A stretch of DNA of 64,000 nt from Verrucomicrobiota bacterium (GCA_019136135.1 JAGVUR010000084.1:1-64000); one strand, 5' to 3'; shown: positions 37,777 to 46,965, numbered from the stretch's first letter. Notes: generated by a model not told the origin, from the letters alone. Numbers and translations: made by a program.

Positions 37777-38799
37777 CTATTTGTCCTTTATGTCATCCCA
37801 AGCCACGTATCCCGACGCCGCCAGAAGGACTTTTTGCGTCAAGTAATCGTGTGCATACGAGTACGGATTTTCGATTTCGCCTCGGATCATCTGTGCGAAT
37901 TCCTGCATTTGTTCAAGATATCTGTCAGTACGTCCAGGGAATTCGATCGTCTGCTGTCCTTTCTTGAAGCCTGGTTTTTCATTGACGAGCCAGAGCTTGA
38001 CATGGAGCGGCTGGTTGTCGAACCGTTCGATTGGCGTCAATTCGATGCTTCCGTTTGTCCCGTTGATCTTGAGCCTTCGTCCATATCCTCCGTCTTTCGA
38101 GCAGGCTCTAAGCACGACTGTCGCATTCTTGTATTGTAGGATCGAGAGGCAATTGTTTTTGATTTCCGGCGCCACGTCCGGCGTATTTTGCAGGAACGGG
38201 GTGATTTGTTCCGGCGCTCCCATGAACGCGACGATGTAGTCGATCAGATGGCAGCAGAGATTGAACATGATTCCGCCCTTGAAGGTTCCCAGATAGTCCT
38301 GGTAGCTATCGCCGCCATAGTGGTGGTTCATGTCCATTTCGATTTCAAAGATATCTCCGAGCACGCCGTCCTCGACCAGTTTCCTGCAGTGCTGCATCGC
38401 GGGGTTTCCTCGGAACATGTACCCCATTTGGAACGGGAGTTGTTTCGCCTCGCAGCCATCCAGAAGTTTCTTGAACAAGGCCAGGTCTTCGCCACCGGGC
38501 TTGTCCATGTGCATCGGCAAGCCAACCTCCATGCACTTCAAGGCACGGGGAACCAAATCCGTGTTCGGAGTCTCGACCAATACGCCCTGCAGACCTGGAT
38601 AGTTCAGCAATTCCTCCTCGCTGATGAAGGTGCATCCTTCGAAGGGCCCCATCCCATTGAAATGAGTCGGTGCTGGATTCGGACGATCATCATAGACTCC
38701 AACAACTTCGAATACGTCGGGCATCCGCCGAACCGTCGCGATCTTCCCATTGGCATGCTCGTGCGTTACGCCCAATTGCGCAATCTTGATCCGTTCCAT
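37777..38799 (-). CDS. Gfo/Idh/MocA family oxidoreductase
   Basis: The 340-residue protein is a putative NAD(P)-dependent sugar oxidoreductase. The N-terminal segment IKIAQLGVTHEHANG departs from the usual GxGxxG of the Rossmann fold: the glycines are not in the canonical spacing, which is common in one subgroup of this family. MHMDKPGGED provides the conserved lysine-proline pair near 100 (KP motif), and GGIMFNLCCHLIDYIV the C-terminal catalytic region. I chose the ATG at 38799, with AAGGA ten bases upstream; a longer frame starts with unrelated residues. It probably forms an operon with the deacetylase. Confidence 0.88.
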   Translation of the reverse strand: MERIKIAQLGVTHEHANGKIATVRRMPDVFEVVGVYDDRPNPAPTHFNGMGPFEGCTFISEEELLNYPGLQGVLVETPNTDLVPRALKCMEVGLPMHMDKPGGEDLALFKKLLDGCEAKQLPFQMGYMFRGNPAMQHCRKLVEDGVLGDIFEIEMDMNHHYGGDSYQDYLGTFKGGIMFNLCCHLIDYIVAFMGAPEQITPFLQNTPDVAPEIKNNCLSILQYKNATVVLRACSKDGGYGRRLKINGTNGSIELTPIERFDNQPLHVKLWLVNEKPGFKKGQQTIEFPGRTDRYLEQMQEFAQMIRGEIENPYSYAHDYLTQKVLLAASGYVAWDDIKDK

Positions 38800-38983
38800 T
38801 GTCCTGAATTCCTTTCCTGCTTGAATGTGAATACGTGAAAAGTAACAATCTCTAAAAATACTATGTCTTCCCAACTCAAGCAAGCAACCGCAAACTCTTT
38901 TTCAACAGAAAACTAAAATGATATTGCTTTAATTCGAAAATGAAAGGGAAATTATGCATAAAAAACAAAACCGAAAAGATTCC

Positions 38984-39145
38984 ATTTTTTCACACTTTCG
39001 TACTCAAAACCCATGTGACATGCATTTTGAATGATGAATGATGAATGACCCGTCCGACCCGTCCGACCCGTCCGACCTGTCCGACTTCTCCCAGAATCAT
39101 TTTTCCACACTTTCGTACTCAAAACCCATGTGACATGCCCCCTGA
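38984..39145. repeat. Composite repeat: box, 7-mers, decamers, box
   Basis: A box at 38984-39023 (CACACTTTCGTACTC then CATGTGACATGC) is followed by three TGAATGA units, then four decamers (CCCGTCCGAC type, 39049-39085). A second box in the same orientation follows at 39099-39138. Both boxes agree at nearly every base and match those at 48865 and 49058. Another TGAATGC-like remnant (TTCAGCATTCATAATT) lies at about 39192-39207. Confidence 0.92.
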
Positions 39146-39253
39146 ATACCAAACCCAACAAAAGCATTTCCCCTCATTCATCATTCACAATTCAGCATTC
39201 ATAATTTTGCTTGTTGGACTTATTTTGCCTTCGCGTATATATTTTTATTTTCC

Positions 39254-39413
39254 TTAGGAGTTGTTCAAAAATTAAGGCAACAGTTCCGGAATTGTTTTGA
39301 GCTGTTTTTCCCCCGTCCTGAAAGGAGCGTATGCGCATACGCGACTGACAGGACGGGGGAAAGGCGGCCAAAAGAAACCGGAAGTGTAAACTTTATTTTT
39401 GAACGGCTCCTTA
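39254..39413. mobile_element. Hairpin element with imperfect inverted ends
   Basis: About 34 bp at the left end (AGGAG, GTTCAAAAAT, AAG and TTCCGG in order) match the reverse complement of the right end with a few mismatches. In the middle CCCCCGTCCTG (39310-39320) pairs with CAGGACGGGGG (39349-39359), enclosing the perfect 16-bp palindrome GCGTATGCGCATACGC (39327-39342). No coding sequence is present. The right half recurs at 47049-47123. Confidence 0.75.
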
Positions 39414-39449
39414 ATCATGCTCCAATCCATCCATTGATTTCCGTACTTT

Positions 39450-40352
39450 ATGAAGAACGTCATACTGCTGTTATTGACCGCGATCATCTGGGGATTTGCC
39501 TTTTGTGCCCAAAGCAAAGGGATGGAGCATGTTGGCCCATTCGCGTTCAACTGCCTCCGTTCGTTGATCGGCGCGTTGTTTCTGATTCCCTGCTACCATT
39601 TCCTGGACAGGCTCAAGCCGAGCTACCAGTTGGAAGCGGAGCGCAAGCTATCTCGGAAGGTGCTATGGTTGGGTGGAATCTGTTGTGGCGTTGTCTTTAG
39701 CGTCGCGTCCTGCGCCCAGCAGATCGGAATCAAGTACACGACGGTTGGCAAGGCGGGATTCATCACCGCAACCTACATCCTGATCGTTCCCCTGCTAGGC
39801 TTGTTCATTGGCAAGAAATGCAGCATGTTCATTTGGATTGGCGTAGCCCTTGCGATCGTCGGGCTCTACTTGCTTTGCATCACCGAAAAAATGACGACCC
39901 AAAAAGGCGACCTGTACGTCCTGGCTTGCGCCTTCCTGTTCAGCCTCCACATCCTGGTCATCGACTACTTCTCGCCCAAATGCGAGAGCGTCCGTCTCTC
40001 CTGCATCCAGTTCTTCGTTGCGGGAATCTTGTGCTCCATCCCGATGCTCGCCGTCGAGGGGCTTCCCTCCTGGTCAAGCGTCCTCGCCGCCAAGCATTCG
40101 ATCCTCTACGCGGGCATCCTGTCTTCAGGCGTCGCCTATACCCTGCAAATCATCGCCCAAAAGGACTTCAATCCTGCCATAGCATCGTTGATCATGAGCC
40201 TGGAATCCACCTTCGCGGCCATTGGAGGCTGGCTTATTCTCAACCAAAAACTCACTTTGCGGGAATTATCAGGGTGCGCCCTGATGTTCGCCGCCATAAT
40301 CATCGCACAAATACCATCACGTCCACAAGCCAAGCTACAACCCCAGGAGTAA
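39450..40352 (+). CDS. EamA/DMT-family permease
   Basis: The 300-residue integral membrane protein starts MKNVILLLLTAIIWGFAF. It has about ten hydrophobic segments in two EamA halves, the second beginning near KGDLYVLACAFLFSLHILVIDYFSP. AQQIGIKYTTVGKAGFITATYILIV-type segments are typical of the family. It probably moves a small metabolite across the inner membrane. No strong ribosome binding site precedes the ATG, and a hairpin element ends only 37 bp upstream. It is the first gene of a rightward set whose next members are six bases downstream and then overlapping, so it may serve the pathway of those enzymes. Confidence 0.88.
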   Translation: MKNVILLLLTAIIWGFAFCAQSKGMEHVGPFAFNCLRSLIGALFLIPCYHFLDRLKPSYQLEAERKLSRKVLWLGGICCGVVFSVASCAQQIGIKYTTVGKAGFITATYILIVPLLGLFIGKKCSMFIWIGVALAIVGLYLLCITEKMTTQKGDLYVLACAFLFSLHILVIDYFSPKCESVRLSCIQFFVAGILCSIPMLAVEGLPSWSSVLAAKHSILYAGILSSGVAYTLQIIAQKDFNPAIASLIMSLESTFAAIGGWLILNQKLTLRELSGCALMFAAIIIAQIPSRPQAKLQPQE

Positions 40353-40358
40353 GAAACA

Positions 40359-41165
40359 ATGTCAGACTTCTCAAAGGCAGCCTACTCAATCGACCTCTGG
40401 CCTGAAGGATTCATGCCGGGACACGGAGCGCAAGCACCAGAACAGGATACCGATGACCATCGAGGAAATGTCGATCGCCTCACCAATGTCAGCAAGCCGG
40501 CGCTCTATGTCTATCCTGCCCAAAATCCGACCAAGAATCCCGCGCCGGCGATGATCGTCTGCCCCGGTGGCGGATACTCGATCCTCGCCTGGAACCTGGA
40601 AGGAACGGAAATCGCAGAATTCATCGCGCAAAATGGAATGACCGCGATTATCCTCAAGTACAGATGCCCCAACAACCGAGAAGGAGCTTTCCAGGACGCA
40701 CAACGGGCAATCAGACTAGCAAGACTCAATGCCGACAAATGGGGCATCGATCCCGCAAAAATCGGAATCATGGGCTTCTCGGCGGGCGGACACTTGACAG
40801 TCAGGGCGACATGCAAATATGACGAACAGTCCTACAATCCCATTGACGAAGCCGATTCACGCTCGCCAAAACCAGATTTCGCAGTCCCGGTCTACCCGGC
40901 CTACCTCAACAAAGACGAACAGGTCGCGCCAGAACTCCTGCCGTTGGTCAACCTACCGCCAATCCTGGCAATCCATAATGCCGATGACCCGACTTTCGTA
41001 AAGGGAACAAGAATCTTCGTCAACGCCTTGGCGGAAGGTGGATTCGACTTCTGCTTCAGGCACTATCAGGACGGAGGACACGGATACGGCTTGCGTTCAG
41101 CCAAATCAGTCAAGGACTGGGGACGCGCCATGATCCTCTGGTTCAAGGAGAAACGAATCCTATGA
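40359..41165 (+). CDS. Alpha/beta-hydrolase, acetyl (xylan) esterase-like
   Basis: The 268-residue protein belongs to the alpha/beta-hydrolase esterases related to acetylxylan esterases of the BD-FAE/Axe kind. PAMIVCPGGGYSILAW carries the oxyanion HGGG-like motif. The nucleophile is in IMGFSAGGHL near 140, with D in HNADDPTF and H in GGHGYGL completing the likely triad. It lacks a signal peptide. AGGAG lies nine bases before the ATG. The last four bases overlap the start of the oxidoreductase gene (ATGA), so translation is coupled. It probably deacylates an imported sugar. Confidence 0.9.
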   Translation: MSDFSKAAYSIDLWPEGFMPGHGAQAPEQDTDDHRGNVDRLTNVSKPALYVYPAQNPTKNPAPAMIVCPGGGYSILAWNLEGTEIAEFIAQNGMTAIILKYRCPNNREGAFQDAQRAIRLARLNADKWGIDPAKIGIMGFSAGGHLTVRATCKYDEQSYNPIDEADSRSPKPDFAVPVYPAYLNKDEQVAPELLPLVNLPPILAIHNADDPTFVKGTRIFVNALAEGGFDFCFRHYQDGGHGYGLRSAKSVKDWGRAMILWFKEKRIL

Positions 41166-42481
41166 TCAACTATACTCGACAGATCGGTGTCAAGCACAAT
41201 GTGGACGTCTGCGTCGTCGGCTGCGGACCTGCCGGCTTTGCCGCCGCCGTTTCCGCCGCCAGGAACGGGGCTTCCGCCCTGGTCATCGACGCCCTTTCCA
41301 TGCCTGGCGGCATGAGCACCGCCGCCCTGGTACCCGTCCTGATGCCGGTATCTGACGGGTTCAACTTCCTGGCAGGCGGCATCGGACACGAAATGTACCT
41401 GCGCGCCCAGGAATCGGGCGCCATGCGCGGGGGCGCCATCCATGCGGAAAAACTCAAGTACCTCTATGAGGACATGATGGCTGAGGCAGGCGTCGCCATC
41501 TCATACAACACCACGCTGATGGATGTCGACCTGGACGGGCAACGCATCAATGCCGCAATCTTCCACGCAAAGTCCGGACTCTTCGCCATACAAGCGAAAA
41601 TCTTCATTGACTGCTCCGGTGATGGAGACCTGGCGGCATTGGCGGGAGCGCCATTCGAAATCGGGGACGACAACGGGAACACGATGCCCGCAACCCTCTG
41701 CTCGCTCTGGGCAGGAGTCGATTGGAACCAATACCGCGAAGGCAAGGCATTTTCGCACAATGACGACAACATGCTCGCCATCCTCAAGCAGGCATACGAG
41801 CAAGGTGTCATCAGCATGGACGATTACCACCACACGGGAATGACAAGAACCAACGACCAGCTTGTCACAGGAAACCTCTCGCATGTGTTCGGAATCAATC
41901 CGCTGGACGAACTGTCGGTCACAAAAGGACTGATCGACAACAGAAAGCTCCTCCGCGAATACGAGACGATGTACCGCCAATTCATCAAGGGGTTCCAAAA
42001 TGCATCCCTGGCGACCTCAGGATCGATCCTCGGAATCCGGGAAAGCAGGAGAATCATCGCAGACTACGTCCTCACAGCTCAGGACTACGACAACCGAGCC
42101 ACCTTCGAAGACGAAATCGGACGATACAACTTCAGCATCGATGTCCATCCGTCGACGCCGGGACGACTAGCCCTCGAAGAACATAAAAAGCACTTCAGGG
42201 GAAAAGCATACGGAAAAGGCGAATCCTACGGAATCCCCTACAGAATACTTTGCCCAAAGAACACCGACAACCTCCTCGTCGCAGGACGATGCGTCAGCAC
42301 AGATCGCAACATGATGGCATCACTCAGAGTCATACCCGGTTGCTGGATCACGGGAATGGCCGCTGGGACAGCAGCCGCAATCTCAGTCAAAAACAAGCAA
42401 AAGCCAAATCAGATCGACGTCAAGGCACTCCAGAAAAACCTCCATGCCAACGGCGCATTCCTTCCCAACTTCAAACCCTGA
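41162..42481 (+). CDS. FAD-dependent oxidoreductase
   Basis: The 439-residue protein begins with a dinucleotide-binding fold: VDVCVVGCGPAGFAAAVSAARNG (GxGxxG) at about 14-36, then PGGMSTAAL. FIDCSGDGDLAALAG near 150 and NLLVAGRCVSTDRNMMASLRVI near 380 are typical of the FAD-dependent family (PF12831-like). It lacks a signal peptide. The substrate is not recognisable. It overlaps the esterase by four bases and ends 20 bp before the giant secreted protein gene, so the four genes are likely one operon. In other genomes members of this family occur beside secreted glycan-degrading enzymes. Confidence 0.87.
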   Translation: MINYTRQIGVKHNVDVCVVGCGPAGFAAAVSAARNGASALVIDALSMPGGMSTAALVPVLMPVSDGFNFLAGGIGHEMYLRAQESGAMRGGAIHAEKLKYLYEDMMAEAGVAISYNTTLMDVDLDGQRINAAIFHAKSGLFAIQAKIFIDCSGDGDLAALAGAPFEIGDDNGNTMPATLCSLWAGVDWNQYREGKAFSHNDDNMLAILKQAYEQGVISMDDYHHTGMTRTNDQLVTGNLSHVFGINPLDELSVTKGLIDNRKLLREYETMYRQFIKGFQNASLATSGSILGIRESRRIIADYVLTAQDYDNRATFEDEIGRYNFSIDVHPSTPGRLALEEHKKHFRGKAYGKGESYGIPYRILCPKNTDNLLVAGRCVSTDRNMMASLRVIPGCWITGMAAGTAAAISVKNKQKPNQIDVKALQKNLHANGAFLPNFKP

Positions 42482-42501
42482 ACATCAACGAGGAATCGAC
42501 A

Positions 42502-45500
42502 ATGAAACACCTGCTACCGCTCTTGATGCTTCCCATCCTCGCCTCCGCCCAACCAGCCTCGCTCCAAGTGGCAAACCTAACCTTCAAACTAGATTCGGAG
42601 GCAACGGCTACCCTGCAACTGGGCAACAACGTAATTCGCATCACGCAACTCTGGCAGGTCAACTTCATCGACCATCCACCAGTCAACGCAACGACGTTCA
42701 CCAAGGAGCCATGGAATGGAACGATCACCGTCAAGCAAGAACCCAATGCGATCGTCATCCAAGGACGCTCAAACGACCTGGACCTGGACATCATCGCATC
42801 AAAGGCAGGTGGCGCGCTGGACTTCAAGGTCAACATACTAAAAACACAAGTCCAAATCAATCACGTTTATCTCCCCCACGCTACCGAATTCCCCATCGAA
42901 GGCATGGACAAGGTCGTCTTCCCACATCGGGGAAGCGAAAGCATGGGACTCGCATTCCTGCCTGAGTTCTTCGGAAAACATGCTGACGGAAATACAAAGT
43001 GGAATCAGGTGATGAGCGGTGACAAAGGATACATCAGCCTCTTCGGAGCACCATTGCGATCTCTCGAGGACCATACCCCGATCCTACCGCTAAGAGTGAC
43101 AGAAGAAGGCAAGAAATGGTATACCGAAGGCTTGATCAATGACGTTGAACGGATTTCCTATCGCGTCAACAGGCCTCCTGCTGAAGGACAAGCAGAACTC
43201 TCGCTTGTGGAAAACGACAGCGGTTCAATGCTTGCAGGCACACGCTTCGGAGGCAAGGGCTGGCTCTTCAGATTCACCGGAAACGGAAACGATACCTACA
43301 ACGACAACGGCCGCCATGTCATGAGATACCTCTTCAATGCGACGATGAACGCCATCCTGCAGCGCGAACCCGAACTGATTACCAAGAAACGCATCGCGCT
43401 TGCATCCCTCAAGAACGGCCCCCTGCATGGCGGTTGGACCCCTACGCCAGTCGCAGACTGGGAAAACTACTTCCCCACTGCTTCGTTCATCCGCGAGGCA
43501 GAAGCGGAATTCGTGAAACTCGAATCCCCCGAAGCAATCAGAAGCGCACTGCAAGACCCAAATGTGGGACTTATCCTCAACCCATACGGGGAAATCTATC
43601 CTGGCGGCGATCCGAGCAAGCTCCTTGACGACCTGAAGCTGCTCAAGGCTTTCGTCCAACGCGGCGGCATCTGGTGGGAAACAGGAGGCTTCCCGTTCTT
43701 TTACGTCCTAATACCTCAACCCTACGAGAGCTTCTCCGCATCATATCCCAGCGCCGTGGCGGATTTCGTCCACTTCGCCTACGGTCCATCGGGTCTTGCC
43801 ATATTCGGCGTCCAGCCCCTGATGCGCAAGCCATGGGACATGGAACGCATCGTCAATCCTACTTCCCTCGACATCGCAGGCCTGGGGCACGCCGCCAACT
43901 TCACCCACGGCTGGATGACAGCAATCAATCCGGGAAGCGCCTGGAACTCGCCGCCACTCAGATGGCAAGGCAACCTAAGCACGCCCAAAGCCGCCCTGGA
44001 GGAAGTCGCACGCGTCCAGGAAATCAAGGGTTCCCTGGAAGACAAGGTGACCAAGCCAGGCATCCTGGACAAGCTCAAGGGCGCAGTTCTGGTGAGAACC
44101 GGCATCTCAACCGCAGAAATGCAAATCGAAGCGCTGAAGCACCTGCCCAAGGGATCCATCGTCCACTACACCGAATACCTGAAAGGCGGGTTTGACAAGC
44201 AGTACCCGGATCACCTCCCCGTCAATCCCCGCTTCGGTTCAGACGATGATCTCGCCGCATTCATCAAGGCTTGCCAGAATTCCGGACATCTGGCGATGCC
44301 ATACACCAATACGTCCTGGTGGTGCACAGATCCCAAGGGACCAACCTTCGAACAAGCCGGCGAAGCCCCGCTCGCAAAGAATCGCAACGGAAGCCCCAGG
44401 AAAGAACGGTACGGAACCAACGAAGGGTACTCGATCTGCTTCTACCACCCAGCCGTACAAAACGCGCATCGAAATGTCAGAAAAGACATGTCTGAAAAGT
44501 ACCCCAATGACATCGTCCTCCAGGATCAAGTCGGCTCAAGAAGCTGGCTCTGGAACTTCAATCCGCTGGAACCCAACTTCGCCTGCGGCAACGACGGCAT
44601 GCTCTCCCTCTCAATGGAAGACGCACAGAACGTGCCGATCGCAACGGAAGACGGATATGACAGAGTGCTCAACTTCGAAACGATGATCTGCGGGGCTGCA
44701 TGGGGCATGATCCCGGCAAAGGCACAACACGAAACTCGGCACGCCAAGTACAGATTCCCACAAGGAGAATGGGAATTCTTCCCGATCCTCTCCTACCTTG
44801 GACACGACCAGTGCATCTTCACCACCCACGACCTGGGGCATTTCATCAGCACCCCTGACCAACTCGCAGCAGCACTGGCCTTTGGTTACGCAATGTCCTA
44901 TCGCTGGCATCAGAACTCACACCAAAACCCGCCGCAAGTCCATTGGCTCAATTGGCTTGACGCACTCCAGAAAACCATCTGCGCACAATACGCAGGAAAG
45001 AAACTCCTGGATTTCACCTATCCGCAAACAGGTTCCGAGCACCCGAAACCCCATGAACTCATCTATACGCAATTCCAAGGCAATGTGACCATCGTCGCAA
45101 ATACAGGCGAAACAAACGTCCCGCTCAAAAACCTGCTCGCAAATACGGCTTTCACCAAGGAAGAACGAGACTGGCTAGATACAATCACGCTGCCGCCTTT
45201 CGGATTCTATGCCTCGGCTCCTAACGCAAGAGCGGCACGGATTTTCGACAAGGAAGGAACGCCAGTTTCAATCGTAGTCCAATTGAAAAACAAAAACATC
45301 GATGGAGTCGTGCTCGCACCCAGCGCGACAACACTGCAAATCCTAGTCCCCGACAGCTGGAAATCAGCGCAAGTCAACCTCTTGGATTCCAAGTACACAG
45401 TCAAAGCCGCATTCAAAGGAAACCTCTTGGAAATCACACTCCCAAAATACCAGGACGACTACGAGGAAATGCCGGCCGATTACGCGACCAAGGCGCCAAA

Positions 45501-46263
45501 GACCATCAAGGCAACCAAGCCAGTTGTAGCAATCGTCTCGCCAAAGGACTTGAAGCATCCCCATCTCCCCGCCGAAATCGACCTTTGGGAAAAGCACCTG
45601 AAGCGCTTCCTGGGTGAAGAAGGCGTCGATGTGGCCAGGATTTCCGACCTTGGCGAGCTGGTACGCCTCCTCAGCCTCCCGCCATCGCCGGAACGCCCCT
45701 TTGCAATCGTTAGCCCAGCAGGCGAAACCGTCTTAGGTCTCCCTGAAATCAAGCCGCTGGACTTCATCCAGATGATCAAAAACTACGTCAACACAGGTGG
45801 CATCTGGTGGGGCACAGGTGGACATCCATTCTACTATTACCTCGCCGTCAGACCCGATGGTTCAACCATTTTCACACACCTGGGGGGTTCGGGAGCCTCA
45901 ATCTTCGGCATCACATGCCCAGGCGGACCTGTCGACCAGCCGGAAAGACCATTGACGCTGACAGCAGAAGGCAAGCGATGGTTCTCAAAGCAGCGCGCCG
46001 AAAGACTCAAGTACGCAACCGCAAATGCGCAACGGCCTTTCCTGACCCCGCCCGAAACTCTCGCGCTTGTCAAGGGCGGCAAGGATAACTACGTGGCGCC
46101 AATCCGGGCAGATGGATGGGGATTCCTCTTCAATCTCGGAGGATTCAGCGTCGAAAAGGAAGTCGCCTCGGACATCATCGCGGGAACGATCATCTACCTC
46201 TGGAACAACCCCTGGCCACAACCCCCATCGCCCCAACGGCAAGTCGCCTGGAAACTCCAGTAA
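42502..46263 (+). CDS. Giant secreted protein with duplicated GIWWxTGG domain
   Basis: The 1253-residue protein has a signal peptide (MKHLLPLLMLPILASAQ). After an N-terminal beta-rich region (about 20-300) comes a module with LNPYGEIYPGG near 359, GGIWWETGGFPFFY near 386 and GPSGLAIFGVQP near 427. A similar module ends the chain: VSPAGETVLGL near 1070, GGIWWGTGGHPFYYY near 1098 and GSGASIFGITCP near 1128. Between them, about 530-950, is a glycosidase-like region with VLQDQVGSRSWLWNF and YTNTSWWCTDP. I do not recognise an exact family; the middle region recalls DUF6259-type glycosidase-like proteins. The start follows a weak GAGG. It is last in its operon and ends at a hairpin at 46271. Confidence 0.8.
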   Translation: MKHLLPLLMLPILASAQPASLQVANLTFKLDSEATATLQLGNNVIRITQLWQVNFIDHPPVNATTFTKEPWNGTITVKQEPNAIVIQGRSNDLDLDIIASKAGGALDFKVNILKTQVQINHVYLPHATEFPIEGMDKVVFPHRGSESMGLAFLPEFFGKHADGNTKWNQVMSGDKGYISLFGAPLRSLEDHTPILPLRVTEEGKKWYTEGLINDVERISYRVNRPPAEGQAELSLVENDSGSMLAGTRFGGKGWLFRFTGNGNDTYNDNGRHVMRYLFNATMNAILQREPELITKKRIALASLKNGPLHGGWTPTPVADWENYFPTASFIREAEAEFVKLESPEAIRSALQDPNVGLILNPYGEIYPGGDPSKLLDDLKLLKAFVQRGGIWWETGGFPFFYVLIPQPYESFSASYPSAVADFVHFAYGPSGLAIFGVQPLMRKPWDMERIVNPTSLDIAGLGHAANFTHGWMTAINPGSAWNSPPLRWQGNLSTPKAALEEVARVQEIKGSLEDKVTKPGILDKLKGAVLVRTGISTAEMQIEALKHLPKGSIVHYTEYLKGGFDKQYPDHLPVNPRFGSDDDLAAFIKACQNSGHLAMPYTNTSWWCTDPKGPTFEQAGEAPLAKNRNGSPRKERYGTNEGYSICFYHPAVQNAHRNVRKDMSEKYPNDIVLQDQVGSRSWLWNFNPLEPNFACGNDGMLSLSMEDAQNVPIATEDGYDRVLNFETMICGAAWGMIPAKAQHETRHAKYRFPQGEWEFFPILSYLGHDQCIFTTHDLGHFISTPDQLAAALAFGYAMSYRWHQNSHQNPPQVHWLNWLDALQKTICAQYAGKKLLDFTYPQTGSEHPKPHELIYTQFQGNVTIVANTGETNVPLKNLLANTAFTKEERDWLDTITLPPFGFYASAPNARAARIFDKEGTPVSIVVQLKNKNIDGVVLAPSATTLQILVPDSWKSAQVNLLDSKYTVKAAFKGNLLEITLPKYQDDYEEMPADYATKAPKTIKATKPVVAIVSPKDLKHPHLPAEIDLWEKHLKRFLGEEGVDVARISDLGELVRLLSLPPSPERPFAIVSPAGETVLGLPEIKPLDFIQMIKNYVNTGGIWWGTGGHPFYYYLAVRPDGSTIFTHLGGSGASIFGITCPGGPVDQPERPLTLTAEGKRWFSKQRAERLKYATANAQRPFLTPPETLALVKGGKDNYVAPIRADGWGFLFNLGGFSVEKEVASDIIAGTIIYLWNNPWPQPPSPQRQVAWKLQ

Positions 46264-46270
46264 TCCTTGA

Positions 46271-46325
46271 AGTTTTCACTTTTTACATTAGTTTATAGTT
46301 AGTTTATGGTTGTGAAAACTTTTTT
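46271..46325 (+). terminator. Terminator-like hairpin with long loop
   Basis: AGTTTTCAC (46271-46279) pairs perfectly with GTGAAAACT (46312-46320), followed by TTTTT. The loop is 32 nt and A/T-rich. It ends the operon of the giant secreted protein. Confidence 0.55.
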
Positions 46326-46450
46326 CCAAGAACTTCTTGTTTTTCTGGAAAAACCCAAATCACATCCCTATTAGTTAAGTGAAGGACGCGAGAAGAGGCG
46401 TTAGATAAAAATACAGGCAAGCAAATCAATTAAACATTATGGAGGTTACA

Positions 46451-46942
46451 ATGAAAAACACAGGCAAAAAGATTCTAGGTCTCGTCATCGTCGGTGTATT
46501 GTTCACGGGCTTGGCCGCCCAGGCTCACCGCCCCCACTATTACAGGCAACGCGGGCACAGCGGATTGTACACGGTTCTCGATGTCTTGAACACCGTCGCC
46601 AATGTCGCTGATGCTTTGACCCCTGACACGACGACAGTGGTCGTCCAGCAGCCCGCCACCACAACGGTGGTGACTCCCGCCCCCATAGTGACTCAGCCAG
46701 CACCAGTTATCGTTCAGCAGCCCGCTCCGGTTGTTGTCCAGCAGCCCGCTCCGGTTGTCGTTCAGCAGCCCGCTCCTGTGGTTGTGACTCAGCCTGCACC
46801 GGTCGTCGTTGCCCCCGCACCAGTCGTCGTTCCGGTTCGTCCTGTCACCTGGTGGTACGGAGTCGGATACCACGGCTGGAGATCGCCGCGCTACCACCAT
46901 CACCACCATCATCATGGGCCTCCTCGCGGAGGCAGACGATAA
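46451..46942 (+). CDS. Small secreted protein, VVVQQPAP repeats and poly-His tail
   Basis: The 163-residue protein has a signal peptide (MKNTGKKILGLVIVGVLFTG, cleavage after LAA or AQA). About 70 residues of Pro/Val/Gln repeats of the kind PAPVVVQQ follow. A short aromatic segment (TWWYGVGYHGW) precedes a run of seven histidines and a basic GPPRGGRR end. The repeat would be an extended spacer, and the His run could bind metal ions, as inference. The GGAGG at 46441 lies five bases before the ATG at 46451, which decides the start against the ATG at 46439. It stands alone with its own strong terminator. Similar small proteins are common in Planctomycetota and Lentisphaerota. Confidence 0.85.
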   Translation: MKNTGKKILGLVIVGVLFTGLAAQAHRPHYYRQRGHSGLYTVLDVLNTVANVADALTPDTTTVVVQQPATTTVVTPAPIVTQPAPVIVQQPAPVVVQQPAPVVVQQPAPVVVTQPAPVVVAPAPVVVPVRPVTWWYGVGYHGWRSPRYHHHHHHHGPPRGGRR

Positions 46943-46965
46943 AATCATAACAAAAGCCTAAGCAA

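Noticed and set aside
42250-42501. 84-codon N-terminal extension of the giant secreted protein
   Set aside because: It overlaps the end of the FAD oxidoreductase gene; a typical signal peptide begins at the ATG at 42502.
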